A stretch of DNA of 64,000 nt, from assembly GCA_003342895.1 (NCBI GenBank), contig PTFA01000042.1, positions 3,475,423-3,539,422 on the forward strand, read 5' to 3'. The translations under genes and the position numbers were made by a program. The stretch's first letter is position 1. Each line of letters begins with the position of its first letter. The notes beneath the pieces were generated by a model. It did not search any database, had not been told where the DNA came from, and saw only the letters and a program-made list of their open reading frames with translations. This DNA comes from Casuarius casuarius. Lineage: Eukaryota > Chordata > Aves > Casuariiformes > Casuariidae. Below are positions 40,592 through 53,136 of the stretch, piece after piece.

Positions 40592-42317
40592 ACACTAACC
40601 AGCAAGTAACTTGCCTTTCATACTATATTGCTCTTGGTTCAAACACTGCCTTCATTGTTGTGGTAACACTTGCATCAATATAATATGGATTTTCCACAAT
40701 TAAGTGAATTTTAATGTGTCCATACGTGCATATCTGAAGCAAGCCATACTTGTGAGTCTTAGTGCAAGAAGTCTTCTGGTAAAGAGTTGCCTCAAGCGCT
40801 GTTATTTTCCAGGCCCATTACCTTATCTTCCATTTCCAAGAAAGGAGATCAGGAATAAAATCTACATGCGCACTGTCACAGCAATCACTCAACACCAACA
40901 GCAGCCAGCACTAGCTGAGGATTAGAATAGCATAATGCCATACAGTAAGATCTAGACCTCTAACCAGATAGACATTATCATCCATTATTCAATTAGAACT
41001 TTCATTTGAATTTGAAGCCAAAATATTGCCAGAATTTCAATTCTAGACTAGTAGAGCCTGTGCACATATTAAGAAAAGACCAGTTGAACATTAAAAAAAA
41101 CCAAAAAAACAAAAACAAAAAACTGAAAACCCCAAGATATGGGAACCAATCACAGCAATAAGATTATTTATTTGAAAGATTGCAACACACAAAAATTGAA
41201 TAAATCGTATTTTCCAGTTTGACATCTCAATCTGACACTTCGACTTTCTATGGACAAGTAACCTAACTATGTTTCCCGAACACTGGTAACAATGTGATCT
41301 AATTTCTACTGTTCAGAACCACATATTCAACTGGTAAGAGTAAATGAGATTCACTGCTTATTTAGGACAGCCTCCAACTCTTCCAGCGGTTCTGTATCCA
41401 AGTTGGAGATTGGACATCTCAGCCTCTGTTTTGGAACAATATCAGCTGCATAAATCTAGTCTGGCTAAACCACATAATGTTAAGTAATGTAGTAAATATA
41501 TTTACTTTTTTTAAGAGCTTGACCATCCCATTCCTAATGTAATTTTCCTTAGTCATAAAATTTAAATGCATAATTTTCAATATAAATAACTACTATCAAC
41601 ATTTAAATATTTCTTCTCAAATCATCTACATTCTGCCCTAAACCAATTTTTTTTTCATATGCCAAAGGAAGAAAGTGCACTACAAAGTTTGTAACTTCTC
41701 ATATGATATATTAAGCTCTGTCTTTCCAAGTCCCCCCCCCCAAGAAAAACATACTCCATTCAAATTTTATTATGCATAAAATAACTATACCTTTGCCCAT
41801 TTCTTCATACATCAAACTGTAACCCTAAGTTTTCAATACACAAACTTTAGAAAATTAGACAATATGCATGCAATCCTGGACACTTAAAAAGAAAATTCAA
41901 TCCTCCTTTTCCCCAGAATTAATTTTTTAAAGGAGCTGAAGAATTTGGTACCCCAAATTCTGAAATTATACTCATTTTCAGAAAGCTAATGCTAGTTCTG
42001 ATCACATTAAATCTATGTAATGAGATTGTGACTTTAAGGTATTATATAACCATATGATCTAGAAGCTAAAACTTGAAAATAGTAATTTTCCTCCCTCAAA
42101 ATTCAAAAGTTGCTAAGTTTACATTAAAAAAAAAAATCCACCTTTCAAGACTTAGAGAGTAGACAAGAAGACCTGAAAGTCTTAGTACATAATCAAATTT
42201 ATACCAACTGGCATAATAGTTTTAATGGAATGATTAGCAGAAATGCAACAATGGGGAAGGACACATACTGTTCAAGAATTACAAGAAGAAAAACAAGAGA
42301 AGCTATTTATTTATATA

Positions 42318-42390
42318 ATAAAGTTGAATAAGTTTTATACAGTTTTAAAGTTGAATACGTTCTATATAATTAGGTTGAATAAGTTGGAAC
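42318..42390. repeat. Three-copy minisatellite, unit about 27 bp
   Basis: Three successive copies contain the core AAGTTGAATAAGTT or a variant (AAAGTTGAATACGTT, AGGTTGAATAAGTT) followed by TTATACAG or CTATATAAT. The array ends where the CR1-like tail begins, so it may have expanded from sequence at the edge of that element. Confidence 0.75.
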
Positions 42391-42440
42391 ACAGGCTCTC
42401 CAGAGATCTCTTCCAACCCCAGCTATCACGAAAGTGATTA
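42391..42440 (+). mobile_element. Short CR1-like LINE 3' tail
   Basis: The run CTCTCCAGAGATCTCTTCCA followed by ACCCCAGCTATCACGAAAGTGATT resembles the 3' end of avian CR1 elements (CTCCAGAGGTCCCTTCCAAC, then an ATTCTGTGATTCTGTGATT tail). Only about 50 bases are recognisable, as expected of a severely 5'-truncated CR1 copy. Orientation is opposite to HLCS. Confidence 0.6.
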
Positions 42441-43739
42441 AAGAGGAAAGGGGCTTGGGAAGAGAAACCAAGTGACACAAAACAGGGTACAGATCTACTG
42501 GAAACTGAAGCACACAGATTAGAAAGATAAAACTAAGCAAACTAGAGCTTTTGAGTTTGGATAAAGAGTGGTAGTAAAAACATGTTAAAAAGTTTCTAGA
42601 ATCTTCTTAGCTAGCTTGAGCATCAGTTGACCCATTAGGTTTTTCTTATTCTGGAGAAGCATAAGTAAAATTAACCAAAAAAAAAAAAATCACTTGTCAA
42701 TGGGAAGGACATTACTTAGGCTCTCTCTCAGAGAAGGAATGCACTATCCAATGCATTCCAGTGACCTATACTGGACAAGTTTTTGATACAAATGGTGAAA
42801 AAAACCAGGAAAAAAATTAAGAATACAAAACTTCTAAGAAAATTTTTTCCATCTCTATTTCCAGTGCTACTGATTCACTCTGATCTTAAAGTCACTTAAG
42901 TATTTCTCAAATTACTTATCTGTCTGATACATTTCACAGTATTTCTTTGTTCTCTGGAAAAGTGAGAAAAAAAACTTATGTAAAACTTAAGATACATGCA
43001 GAAAAAAAGTAACTTATTCAGAAGCTTAGCACATGCCTCACATTTCAATGTGCTCTCTCTTCATTATTAACTAGTGTTTTTACATACAAGTTACAGCTTC
43101 CTTCCACACACTATTCTGGAAGCATTTCATGGCTAAAGCTTAAGTCATATTGAATGAATGAATGAGTGCATATGCAAGCACAGACAAACTATACTTTTAA
43201 AGTTTTATTGTCTTCCCACACTTTAAAATTATTTTTGGTATAATGTTTAACTATACAGTATGCCTTGCAAAGATATGTTTAATGGCCTGCAACCTGTAAT
43301 ATGCCACTAGATGGCAAGTTTGGATAGAAATTAGCTAACTTTTTTTATTCACAGTATGATAATATGATACAGTTTGAAAACTGCAAGAGCACAGGAAAGA
43401 TAAATAGGCACAAACTCCAAGAACATCATCTTTAATACCAGTCAAAAAGTCTGAATGAGTTTTAGTTTTGTTTTTTTATCTGCCACACAAATAGACAACT
43501 TATTATTTTACTTCTCACAAACAGGAAAAAACTTGTTTCAAATTATGTCACAGATGGCAGCCTTGGATTTAGTAACCAGCAGAATGCAAGATGGCTTGGA
43601 AGACAAGCAGTAGACTTAGGAAAGCAGATTTCGGCTTATTCAAGGAATTGTTAGTTAGGATCCCTTGGAAAGCAACCATGGAGGGGAAGGGTGCCCAGGA
43701 GATCTAACTGATTTGTAAAGAAAATTTACAAGAGCTCAG

Positions 43740-45370
43740 CTATGAACCATCCTGTTGTGCAGGAAGACCAGAAATTTCAGCAGACCTACTTAGCTAAGTG
43801 GAGAGCTGTTCAACAAACTAACACACAGAAGAGGAACATACACACAGTGGAAAAAAGGACAAGTATATAAAAACATTGTTTGGGTACCTACAGACAAAAC
43901 TCCAGATGGCCTTTCACTTTCCTGATTTAAGATTAGTGATGGACACTGGGGGTAAGAAGAAGAGATTCCACAGATCTGCTAGTTTTAGTTCAGGGAAGAC
44001 ATGGGCGCATTGACAGATGGGGAAGACAACCTAGTGACAGACAACGCATAAGAAGCTGAAGCATTCAATGCCTTTTTTTCCACTGGTCTTCACAGGCAAA
44101 GCCTGTTCCCAGACATCTGTGTGTACTGGCACAATCTGGGAAAGAAAGGGGACGGAAATAGTGGGGGATCATCAGATTAGGGACTACTCAGGAGAAGCCG
44201 AACACATTCAGATCTACAAGGCAAGTGGAATTCATCCGAGCGTTCTGAAAAAGAACTGGCTTAGGCAATTACAAGGTCACTGTGTATCCATGAAAAACTA
44301 CAGGATTTGTAGGAGGTCCATAACAGCTGGAAAAAAGACTGTAATTATTCCCATCTTCCAAAGGAGAAGGGTGGGGAAATCAAGTACAAGTATGGAACTA
44401 GGGAACTATAAGCCAGTCAGCACCATCTCAGTTCTTGGAAGTATCCCGAAACCCATCCTCTTATGACCCAGTCTCAAAAACATAAATCAACTGATCAATT
44501 GCTGGACATCCAGCTGGCAGCTGATAACAGGCAGAGTACTCCAAAATGCAATACATGGCCCAAATAGATCAATCTTCATCAACAACTCGAATGATAACAG
44601 AGCACACCCTCAGCAAATTTGCAGATGATCCTAAGTTAGGGGAATGGCTAACATTAAGAATGGCAGATCGATCTAGAGGGACCTTCACAAACTTGAACAA
44701 GCAAACAGAAACCTCATGAAATTCAACAAATTCCAAGTTCTGCTCCTGGGACAGACAGCCCTATTCAGTGAACTCTCACAGCAAATAACGCAAACCGCAC
44801 ACTGTGCTACATTAGAAAGAGCGCATCCAGCAGACCAAGGGAACCTCACTCAGTGCTGATGAAACAGTATCTGAAACACTGTGTCCAACTTGGCTGTGCC
44901 AGTCAACTTCAAGAGGAACATGAAGAAATTAGATTACTGGATCCAGTAAAGGACTACTAAGACTATTAGGGGCACAGAACAAATGATCAACAAGAAGAGG
45001 ATGAGGGAACTGGGCTCATTCAGTTTGGCAAAGAAGAGGCTACAATCTAAAAACATGAACTTTACTAAACTTTAAACATGAACTTTACTAAAAGGAGAGT
45101 TAAAAGGATGACAGAGCCAAATGCTTCTGAGCAGTGCTAGATGATAAAATAAGCAGCAATGACCATAAATTTCAGCTTGAGAGGTTCAGGCTGGACATTA
45201 GGAAGAAAATTTCACTAAAATGGTATCGCAGCACTGGAACAGGTTGCACAGTGAAGTTGTGACATCTGCATCCTCGGAAGTTTTCAAAATTAAAACAGAG
45301 AAAGGGCAATGGCTGACTTGATCTAGTGTTGGCAACAACCCAGCTTCAAGCAGAAGACTAGATAGAAGGA
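43740..45370 (+). mobile_element. Degenerate CR1-type LINE with reverse-transcriptase relic
   Basis: Broken CR1 ORF2 segments appear in order on the plus strand. EAEAFNAFF lies near 44055, SVFTGKA-like sequence near 44085, and KASGIHPSVLK near 44220. PIFQRRR then LGNYKPVSTISVLGSI follows near 44358-44450; in CR1 this is PIFKKGKK..GNYRPVSLTSVPGK. IFINN lies near 44575, FADDPKLG near 44620 and NLMKFNKF-like sequence near 44710. The 3' end has the typical GAGGTTCAGGCTGGACATTA (45181-45200) and CACTGGAACAGGTTGC (45233 onward). The palm centre between GNYKPVS and IFINN is largely deleted, and frameshifts and stops abound, so it is inactive. The upstream limit is uncertain. It is antisense to HLCS and close to the exon at 45837-46019. 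Confidence 0.85.
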
Positions 45371-45836
45371 TATCATCTAACTACATACTCTTCCCCATTC
45401 ACTCTGGTCCTTCTATTTCGGTTGGTTAAATTTAGTTTACAAGACAAATTCAGTGTTTGTTTTAACATGCATTGTTTCTTACATTGGTGGTGATGTTTTG
45501 GTTTGGAGAGGTTCATGCATACATTAGAGATAAAAAAAAAAACACTTTCATCCTGCTCTGTCAATATTCTTTTACCTGCTAATAGTGGTTTTGAATCTGG
45601 CAATGGGGAAGCATGGGGTCTACACTTTCCAAATGTATTTGGCATGTATCTGTTGAGAATTTTAATGCTTATTTGCATTCTTCTGCAGTATCAGAAGTCA
45701 CAAGCTGCAGAGAAAACTGATTTAAAATAATTTATTTTAAAAGCAGGTAGAAAGACAAAACAACAAAAGCAACAAAAGATCAAACCCAAGTTACAGAGAA
45801 TGGAATGGCAGCCCAAAACTGAAGTAGAAGCCTTAC

Positions 45837-46019
45837 CTCATCAGAGGACAGAAGATAGAGAGGTGTTAACACAGGAATTTCACTTAGTTCACAACTCAGG
45901 CCAAGTGATGTCAGAATCTCCTTCAGAACTTCGTATCTCTTGGTATTGCTCATCTTAAGCGTATTAAAATCATCTTTAGTTTGGATATCCATAGAGTTGA
46001 TATCTAACTCCAGGTGCAC
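45837..46019 (-). CDS. HLCS: HLCS coding exon: end of the BPL_N region
   Basis: This 183-nt exon (61 codons, phase 0 at both ends) starts [20 protein letters not shown] after a CTGCCAG acceptor and ends [11 protein letters not shown] at a GTAAGG donor. It continues GEAILCQ from the preceding exon into VHLEL, as in known HLCS proteins. It covers about residues 338-398 counted from the usual HLCS methionine, linking the N-terminal amidotransferase-like domain to the catalytic domain. The [20 protein letters not shown] stretch is strongly HLCS-like. The frame beyond the donor ([10 protein letters not shown]) is intron read-through and not protein. The CR1 relic ends about 470 bases downstream, inside the next intron. 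Confidence 0.97.
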
Positions 46020-49000
46020 CTGGCAGGGTATATGCAAAGGGAATAAAACAAAAGTTTGTATTATACATTCTGGAGTGGCAAAGAGAAATAGACAACAGTT
46101 CTAAAAACAGCTTTGTACTGAATATGGTTGTTTTACTATCCAGGGTATCTAGTGTGATTTAAAAGCAAATTTCTTATGTCTTCATCATATCATATCTACA
46201 AGTAGGGCTTTATCATCCTAATAAAACAGGGGAGGAAGAGTCCAGTATATTTATAACTTCCTATTTGGGGATCACAGTTGCCAATACACTACAATTTTCT
46301 CTGAAATCTATACAAAATATCCCTTCTTAATAAACTGGTCTTTTCCTGGAGGACTTGTTCAAACTTGTATTTACTTACTAACTTAAACTTCCCCTTTTGC
46401 AACCAATTTTATATTTGTTAGCACCCTAGAGACAAGAGCAATACTGGTCATATTGCAGCTTGTACAAGAGCAGAATTACATTATCATTGGAAGAGCTTTA
46501 CCCACAAGTTGCACAAGGTAAGCAGAACTCAGCCTGAGCAAGTGTCAAAAGAATTAAATTACTCTCAGGGGAGCTAAAGAAATGTTGCTGTCTGAAAGTT
46601 AACTAAGAACCCTGAAACACCAACTTGCAGAGAATTACTCTTCAGGGCTGAAGCAAATGTTTGAAAGTAGAAACGAAATGCAGAATAAAAATCTGTGGTC
46701 TAGAACTCTTAATTTGTTTTAAATAAATGTTCCAGGACATTTAAAAGCATTTGTACTCCACCATAGGCACATTCATTGCGTGAAAAAAAAAAGTCACGAT
46801 CTACTATTTGTGTTCATTTGTACAATTTTGCACATTTCAATGATGTTCTTCCTCTTTAATATATGATCTACTTTATTGAAACTCATGGAAAACTGCTGAA
46901 ATGGGGAAGAAACAAAAGAGAACAGAAAAAAGGGAAACAACTAGTCTGTGACAGAATATTTAATGGTTGATGTCACTGTCAGCCCTCTGAAGAGAAAACA
47001 ATAATGCTTTTCAAATCCAGGCTGGAAGTCATTTAAAATTATAAAATGACTCTCTAATCCTTTTAATCTGATTTTCTGAAGCTATACCGTAATGCTCTTT
47101 TTCTGGGGAAACCCACTACAGTATTAAGTTTTACTACAGCAGAAGGGTCAATTTAAATGGTACAGCAAAGCAGGTTTTACCATGCAACTTGCAGAAATGG
47201 ATAGCAACAGTATCTAATCAATTTTCTAGTACAAGTGTACAGCACAGGGTGGTAAAACTTCCTACACAAAACTATAAACATGTTATTCTCTATAATAGTT
47301 TCCAAAAAAATAGCAGAGTTAATCTGATAAACTGACAAGAGAGGAAAACACTGAAGAAACTTGATGAATATTTCTGCTTTGTGTAATTGCTAGAGAAGTG
47401 TGTGCTATCAGATATGTAGGCAGTTAAACTTTAGCAGTCTGGGTTCTTGAGAAAGTTCTCTTATAGCTAAAACACTGATAAAAGATGCTAGGAGCTGTTT
47501 TCATAAAGTTTTTTCTCCATTATGTTCCTTGTCTACCTAAATGCTGGTAAATAAATCTTGCTCTGCTTTTCTCAATGTGCTACCTGAGAGCAAAAATACA
47601 AAGTAAGGTAAGTGATATAACAGTGAAAAGCCATGTTAAAAAGAAAACATTTACCGAGGCTCCTGTTGAGGCTAACTCCAAATACATAAATTACCTTCAG
47701 GCTCATTTTAAAAGTTTTACAAGGAAATGGCACACAACTCTCTAGTTCTAACAGCACAGACTATGGACCCAGTTAGATGAATACTTCCAAGGCACCAATT
47801 TATGTCGTGAACTTAATGGTACCTTTTCTCAGCTCATCCATCACCCAGTACTTTACCCAGGTAACTGTGAATATGCAAGCTTCCTCACGGGTTATCCAGG
47901 AAGACAGAGTAACAATAACAACAATGCTTACAAACACCTGTACTTGTCTGCTGGTTAATTTTTTTTGCAGAGGTGTGTTTCTTAATGGAAATTACAATAC
48001 CATAACACTGGAGAAGTACCCAGTTGCTGCAATATTATTACTGTTAAGTGGAACAAATAAGATTTTGGATCATTCTTTCACTCCCCCACACCCCCATCAG
48101 AGACGCTCTGAGCTATACGTTAGGTGCAGAATTTAGAGTTTACAGCCTGAAGGAAGACTCAGGAAGTAACAAGCAAGAGTTTTTAGCAGAACAGACAAAA
48201 ATCAAAAGTATATATTACTGACTGAAAACATACATGTCAACTTTTAGAAAATAAGTTAAATAAATTTAAATAGTAAAAGTGATTTAATTTTGATTGTTAA
48301 TAAAAAACCCACAAGCTGAATAAAGTTCCTTTTTAATTACAGAACACTAAGACCATGAACCTAACATCCATTTAGAACTTAACTAAAACACTGCTAAAGA
48401 AAACACCGTTAAGTGGTTTGGTTCATTCACAACACTAGGATACAAGTAGAACATAACTGACAGAAAAAGAACAATACTAGCAAAAAAGTACCTGCAGACC
48501 TAAATCAACAGTGGCATTTCAGTGCAGTCAGAGACTAATCTTTATTATATAGTTACTTGTTCAAGCATGAAATTGTACAACAATTTTTCTATATATTGTA
48601 TGCAGCTAAGAGAGACTGGAACTTTCCCAGTCACTACTCAGATTTCCAAAGGGCCTGCCTAACTTAAAACTTAAGTGAAGACTTATTTCAAGTTTCTTGT
48701 TTTATTTTAACTCCTCTTCTGAGTCTGTTTCACCATAATTCACATTTGTATAGGGAAGTCAATTTCCGATGTTGCCAATATAAGCTTCCACCTTGAGTTC
48801 ACCAACAATTCAGCCCTTCCAGCTTCCAATTCCTAAAGTCTGTAAGTGCACAGCTGTATCACGGAGCAACCCTTAGCAGGCAGAAAAGGATAGCTCTCAT
48901 GTTGCAGATGCTCATTTACTATGTACCTCTGCTCTCTCTGCCATGCACTGTGATGCTGCAAGATCTACATGCAGGTGGCTACATGGTGAAAACACAGAAC

Positions 49001-49229
49001 TGGAGCAGCATGGACATTCTCTCCCTCTCTTTAAGCTTCCTAACGAAACTGAAAAGTGAAAACTGTTCTGCATTCAGATTCCTCATATGTTCACCAAGAT
49101 ATCGATCTCATTTCATCCCCTCACAAGCATCCCAAAAAGTATGCAACAGGCACAAGTGATTTTTTTTTTTAAAGTATATCGCGACATAGTATAGCAATAA
49201 GCAAAGTAATGCTTCCTCATACACAGTAC
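46020..49229 (-). other. HLCS: HLCS intron (phase 0), 3.2 kb
   Basis: It lies between the exon ending GEAILCQ and the exon starting VHLEL, with a GTACTG donor at the right end and a CCAG acceptor at the left. It contains AT-rich unique sequence. The open frames at 47777-48136 and 48899-49159 (plus) show no domain. I recognise no repeat family. Confidence 0.85.
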
Positions 49230-50188
49230 CTGACAAAGAATGGCTTCTCCTCCACTGTCTCCATAAGGCAGATGAACAATAACTATATCTCTATCAGCAT
49301 TACTTAAGCGACTCAATGGCTTTACTTTGCCAATATTTTCCTTCATCACTTCCTCAAAAATGCAGCCACTGATCAAAAAATCTAACTTTATTTCAGTGTT
49401 GTCCAGCTGAGAGACCACTAATTCATGAACAATCTTCTTCAGCTTGTTCTTTCTCTTTATTTGAATACCATCAAACGTAAAAGAGGAAGAAAATCCTAAA
49501 ATCTTTCCACCTTTAGATAAAAACTTCATAAACTGTTGGTGATTTTCCTCAGAAATAGGCTCCTCTGTGGCAATGACCAGCAGCAGTGCATTATCAATCC
49601 ATGGAGCTTTCAGAACTTGCTCCTCATGCAGCTGGTAGATCGTGTAGTTGTCTCTATCAACGCACTCCTGAAGGATTGATTTTAGCTGCTCAAATTCCAC
49701 TTTTGAAGCTTCAGAGCCAACATAAATCAAGATGTTAGGGGGCTTTCCAGCAAGGTTTATTCTTTTTATTTCTCTTGCTATATAGTCATCATTTTTCTCT
49801 TCCAGTTTGCTACTGCAATCATCAGAAAGTTCAGGAATATTTTCTGCAGAGGCAAATCTGACTGATTCAATAGTACTGTTTTCAAGTTGCAAACATTCAC
49901 GACAGCTGGAAAGATGCAAGTGATGATGTTCTCCAGGACCTATCTCTTTGTCAGATAGACTGCTGGATTCATCTTCATGCTTGCTTTCTTTTTCTAGCTT
50001 GGATTTCTCCTCTTCTGACTCTGGATCACCTGGACTTGCAGCTATTTCTAATCCTGATTTAACAGTAGTCCCAAAAGTAGCAGCAGGAGTTGTTTCATTC
50101 ATCTGTGTACTGCTTACGCTTCTTTCCTCTTTTACAGATGGTGCCACCTGCCCCAGCTCCTTCAGAGTAGATTCCTGTAAATGGACAG
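49230..50188 (-). CDS. HLCS: HLCS large coding exon: linker and BPL_N domain
   Basis: This 959-nt exon finishes a split serine codon and adds 319 residues. It begins VHLQESTLKELGQVAPSVKE after a TTTTCCAG acceptor and ends GGEAILCQ at a GTACTG donor. The first ~80 residues are a poorly conserved linker rich in S, E and K. HHLHLSSCRECLQLENSTIE and SVRFASAENIPEL form a strongly conserved HLCS motif. From about KPPNILIYVGSEASKVEFEQ the sequence is the BPL_N domain, a class I glutamine-amidotransferase-like fold shared with yeast Bpl1. It includes NALLLVIATEE, FLSKGGKILGFSSSFTFDG and DRDIVIVHLPYGDSGGEAI. This part helps acceptor-carboxylase recognition; catalysis lies further on. The frame extends past both splice sites (MTFPA upstream, VLCMRKHY downstream), and those ends are intron read-through. 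Large size and full openness argue against a pseudogene. Confidence 0.98.
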
Positions 50189-52973
50189 CTGGAAAAGTCA
50201 AGAATAATAAAGAGGGGTTAGAAAAACTGTATCAAAAGAGGTATGATGAATATCATTAGATTAGCATGCCAGCTGGATTTAGGTTTAATTTCAGAGTAAG
50301 TCATCTATAATACTAAAAATTCACTAATTTGACACACTAAAAACTACTACTCTCAAGAATATAATAAATTCACACTCGTAACACAAGCCATTTACTAATA
50401 ACTCTTTTTGTTTCAGGAATGCCTGGCTGAGAGAACAACACTCAATTTTTACAGAGAATGTTTAAGCATAAGTTCTAAGGTTCATTGTGAATGCACACGT
50501 ATTTGCACAAAAATAAAACAAAAAAGCTGCTGTGTGCCATCCTGGCTTAGCCTCCTTACTTTCCTATCCATAGACCATTGTTCTGCTATCTTCTAAATGT
50601 GTCACTTTTAAGTGTGTCAGCTTAGGTGATTTTGCCCGTGCCTCTGTGACTCGCAAAGGACGGAAAGCAAGGGAAGCACTTACGGAAAAATACTGGCCTC
50701 TTAAGGAATGCAAGGTAGAAAATTGCATGCTGCTATTTTGAAATCAACTATTTTGAAATAAGCTATTAAAGTGATGATAATGAGTAAGATGGAAACACTG
50801 AACGATGTCTTTGGCATTACTAAAGGCAGCAAAATAAAAGTTTGGCACAAGTAAGAAAAGGGAGGGGAAAAAATCTGAACTGTTTTCAGTCTGCACAAAA
50901 GGAGACATACCTTTCCATATCAAGACATGTGAGCTAAGACCCCAAGGGACAAAAAGCAATTGCTTAAAAATAACTAACTAAATAAATGTAAAGATAATAT
51001 ATTTCTGGAAAGTCCAAATGAGGCAAGAAAGTCAAAGATAATTACTGTCAGGTAAAACTTAGAGAGCAAACTAAAGACAAGGAGAGAAAAGTTATTCTTC
51101 ATAGGGTAAATAATTATTTTTTTCCACCTGCTGAACCACAGAAATATTTCAAACCAAAGTAAGTAACATTTGATTGAATTCCTCTCTACTCCCACAAGGC
51201 CAAATAAGTATTCTATATGTCAAATTTTTGTTCCCGATTTCTCAAAGAAATTCGATGAGAAACTAGATTAACAAAAGAGTCAGCTAGCATACAGCATACT
51301 TGATCCAAGTTCAGCCACTTTCCTCACTAAAGAACACCTGAATTCCCTTGAAACTATATCCCCTTCACCTCATTTGGAGCAGAAATTTGAAGCATGATTT
51401 CTCATATGCCAGGAAAATTTCTCAGCTACCAGCCTACATACCCATCAAGGGGATTCCACCAGCCTCCAGTTCTCCTGGAGCAGCTTTAGCACACGCACAG
51501 CACCTGAAACAAACTGAGCCAAAAAGCACTCTGTGGAGCGAATGAGCCTCCATGACTTTTGGGATACTGGCTTCCGTTCCCTGCCTGTGTGAACATTTAT
51601 TTTTGCAGAACACCATCAAGAGAAGACCAAGTTTTACCTCAGACACAGTTGGGAGCATATTCCTACCCTCCTACACCCTAGCTAATTGTTCTTGCCTTAG
51701 CTATAATGCATTGGCACAACCAAAGAATTATGATCCACACTTAAAGGAAAGACAGACAGACAAGAGAGAGAAAAGGTCTTTTGAGGGGTGGGGAAGCACA
51801 GATCACTTTTTTATTCTCAAGTACACCTCGTGACTCCACACTTTTATTAGCACAACCAAGGAGACAAAACTAGGCAGGCAACAAACAGCACTAGCACTGA
51901 AGAGAGCATAATGTGGATCTACCCCATTACAGCCCACTACTCCACAATATCCGACAGACTGCATATTATGGCACTCTTAAAATGGTGCAGGAAAAAAGAA
52001 ATTCAAATCTCATGAAAGTCTGGGAGCTGAACCTTGAACTTCCCACAGCCCAGACAATAATTCCACTCAAGAAGAGTGTTACAAATGGAGCCACTACACC
52101 ATTTCTTTCTCCTCCAGTTTTGTGGGATTGGTCATGAACTCTCTCCCCTCCTAGCTGACACTATTAAGCTAATGAGACCAAAACTGCTAACAGTTTTGAT
52201 TTAAAAAAAAATTACGTCCTAAACAAGTAAAACATCCACCAAAAATTCAAAATTCAATTAGCAGTGACACCTTCCCTCTCTCCTCTGATTATCCCTCTCC
52301 TTCTGTTCAGAAAGTATGTTAGCTTTTCTGTCAGTGAGCTAACAGGTTAACACAATCAAGTTAAACTCTAAGCAGTCATTCTCAACCTGTTTAGCTTTGA
52401 AGATACTTTTATTTCAAATCTGAAAAGAGAATATTTGCCCAAAACCTTTTCTAATTTTTGCAAGTAGATCAGTTGATTTAACAGACTTACATGCACAACT
52501 TACAGAGACAATACTTTCTATCTTCATCTTTGTGTTCACACACTTACATACTTGCAAAAGGATGATACAGTATCTTGGGTATTGAGGGAATCTCATCATA
52601 CGAAAGTTAATTAATATCATAGCATTGGCAGCAGCTATTGAGCATTAACAAAAAGGAAAAAAAAATATTCCATGATCTGTTGAACTGTTTTTCCTGTTAT
52701 TTCTGATGTTGCATTTGTGACATGCTCTGTAAAGAGAAATTCACTAAAGAAGTGGTCTGACTTTTCAAGACTCTCTGCGTTTGGCAGTTTTAAGTTTAAA
52801 ATACAGTAACATGACAGAGTGATGAACTGCCTAGAATGACAACAGGAAAACAAAACTGTACCAAAACAAAAGCATGTTTATTTGGGTAGATGTAAAGATT
52901 TTATGCACAATCCTAGAATAACTATAAAACAAAACACATTCTGCCATTAAAAATGATTTGTGAAGATACTTAC
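50189..52973 (-). other. HLCS: HLCS intron (phase 1), 2.8 kb
   Basis: It splits a TCT serine codon (T before the GTAAGTATC donor, CT after the TTTTCCAG acceptor). It holds AT-rich unique DNA with a slightly more GC-rich stretch near 51400-51700. No repeat family or extra exon was recognised; short frames on both strands have no domain. Confidence 0.85.
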
Positions 52974-53136
52974 AAACAATCTTATGTGGCACCATTCCAT
53001 TATCCATTTGAAGCCTGTCTTCCATGAATGCTATTCCAAGGTTACTGAAGTTATCTATGCTTGCTTCAGCAATTAATTTATAAGGCTCACCAGGTTTATA
53101 GGCCAAAGGGGAGCAATAGTCTGACCACTTCACAAC
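52974..53136 (-). CDS. HLCS: HLCS coding exon with the usual start methionine
   Basis: This 163-nt exon gives 54 codons plus one base. It starts VVKWSDYCSPLAYKPGEPYK and ends MVPHKIV plus the first base of a serine codon, at a GTAAGTATC donor. The ATG at 53025-53023 (MEDRLQMDNGMVPHKIV) corresponds to the start of the commonly annotated human protein, MEDRL.MDNGLVPQKIV. Its context is only moderate (T at -3, G at +4). The frame is open upstream of this ATG across the whole exon and into three more exons, and the upstream residues (KPGEPYKLIAEAS, NFSNLGIAF) look like conserved protein. A longer N-terminally extended isoform is therefore supported, as annotated in mammals as far as I recall. Confidence 0.95.

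Larger units (their letters stand above)
13613..45836 (-). other. HLCS: 32-kb HLCS intron (phase 0)
   Basis: This intron joins the exon ending [11 protein letters not shown] to the exon beginning EIHLAFLKW. It has a GTAAG donor at its right end (45836-45835) and an AG acceptor at 13614-13613, both read on the minus strand. It holds mostly AT-rich unique sequence plus the minisatellites, inverted repeats, C-rich tract, CpG-enriched patch and CR1 relics listed separately. No further exon joins the HLCS frame here, because the two flanking exons are already in phase and continuous with the known protein. Frames such as 23563-23940 (plus) and 17658-17987 (minus) have no recognisable domain. There is one unresolved base at 22188. 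Confidence 0.85.

Noticed and set aside
44068..44466. 132-codon plus-strand frame that could be read as a gene.
   Set aside because: Its residues match the CR1 reverse-transcriptase region. It is a fragment of the decayed LINE, not a host gene.
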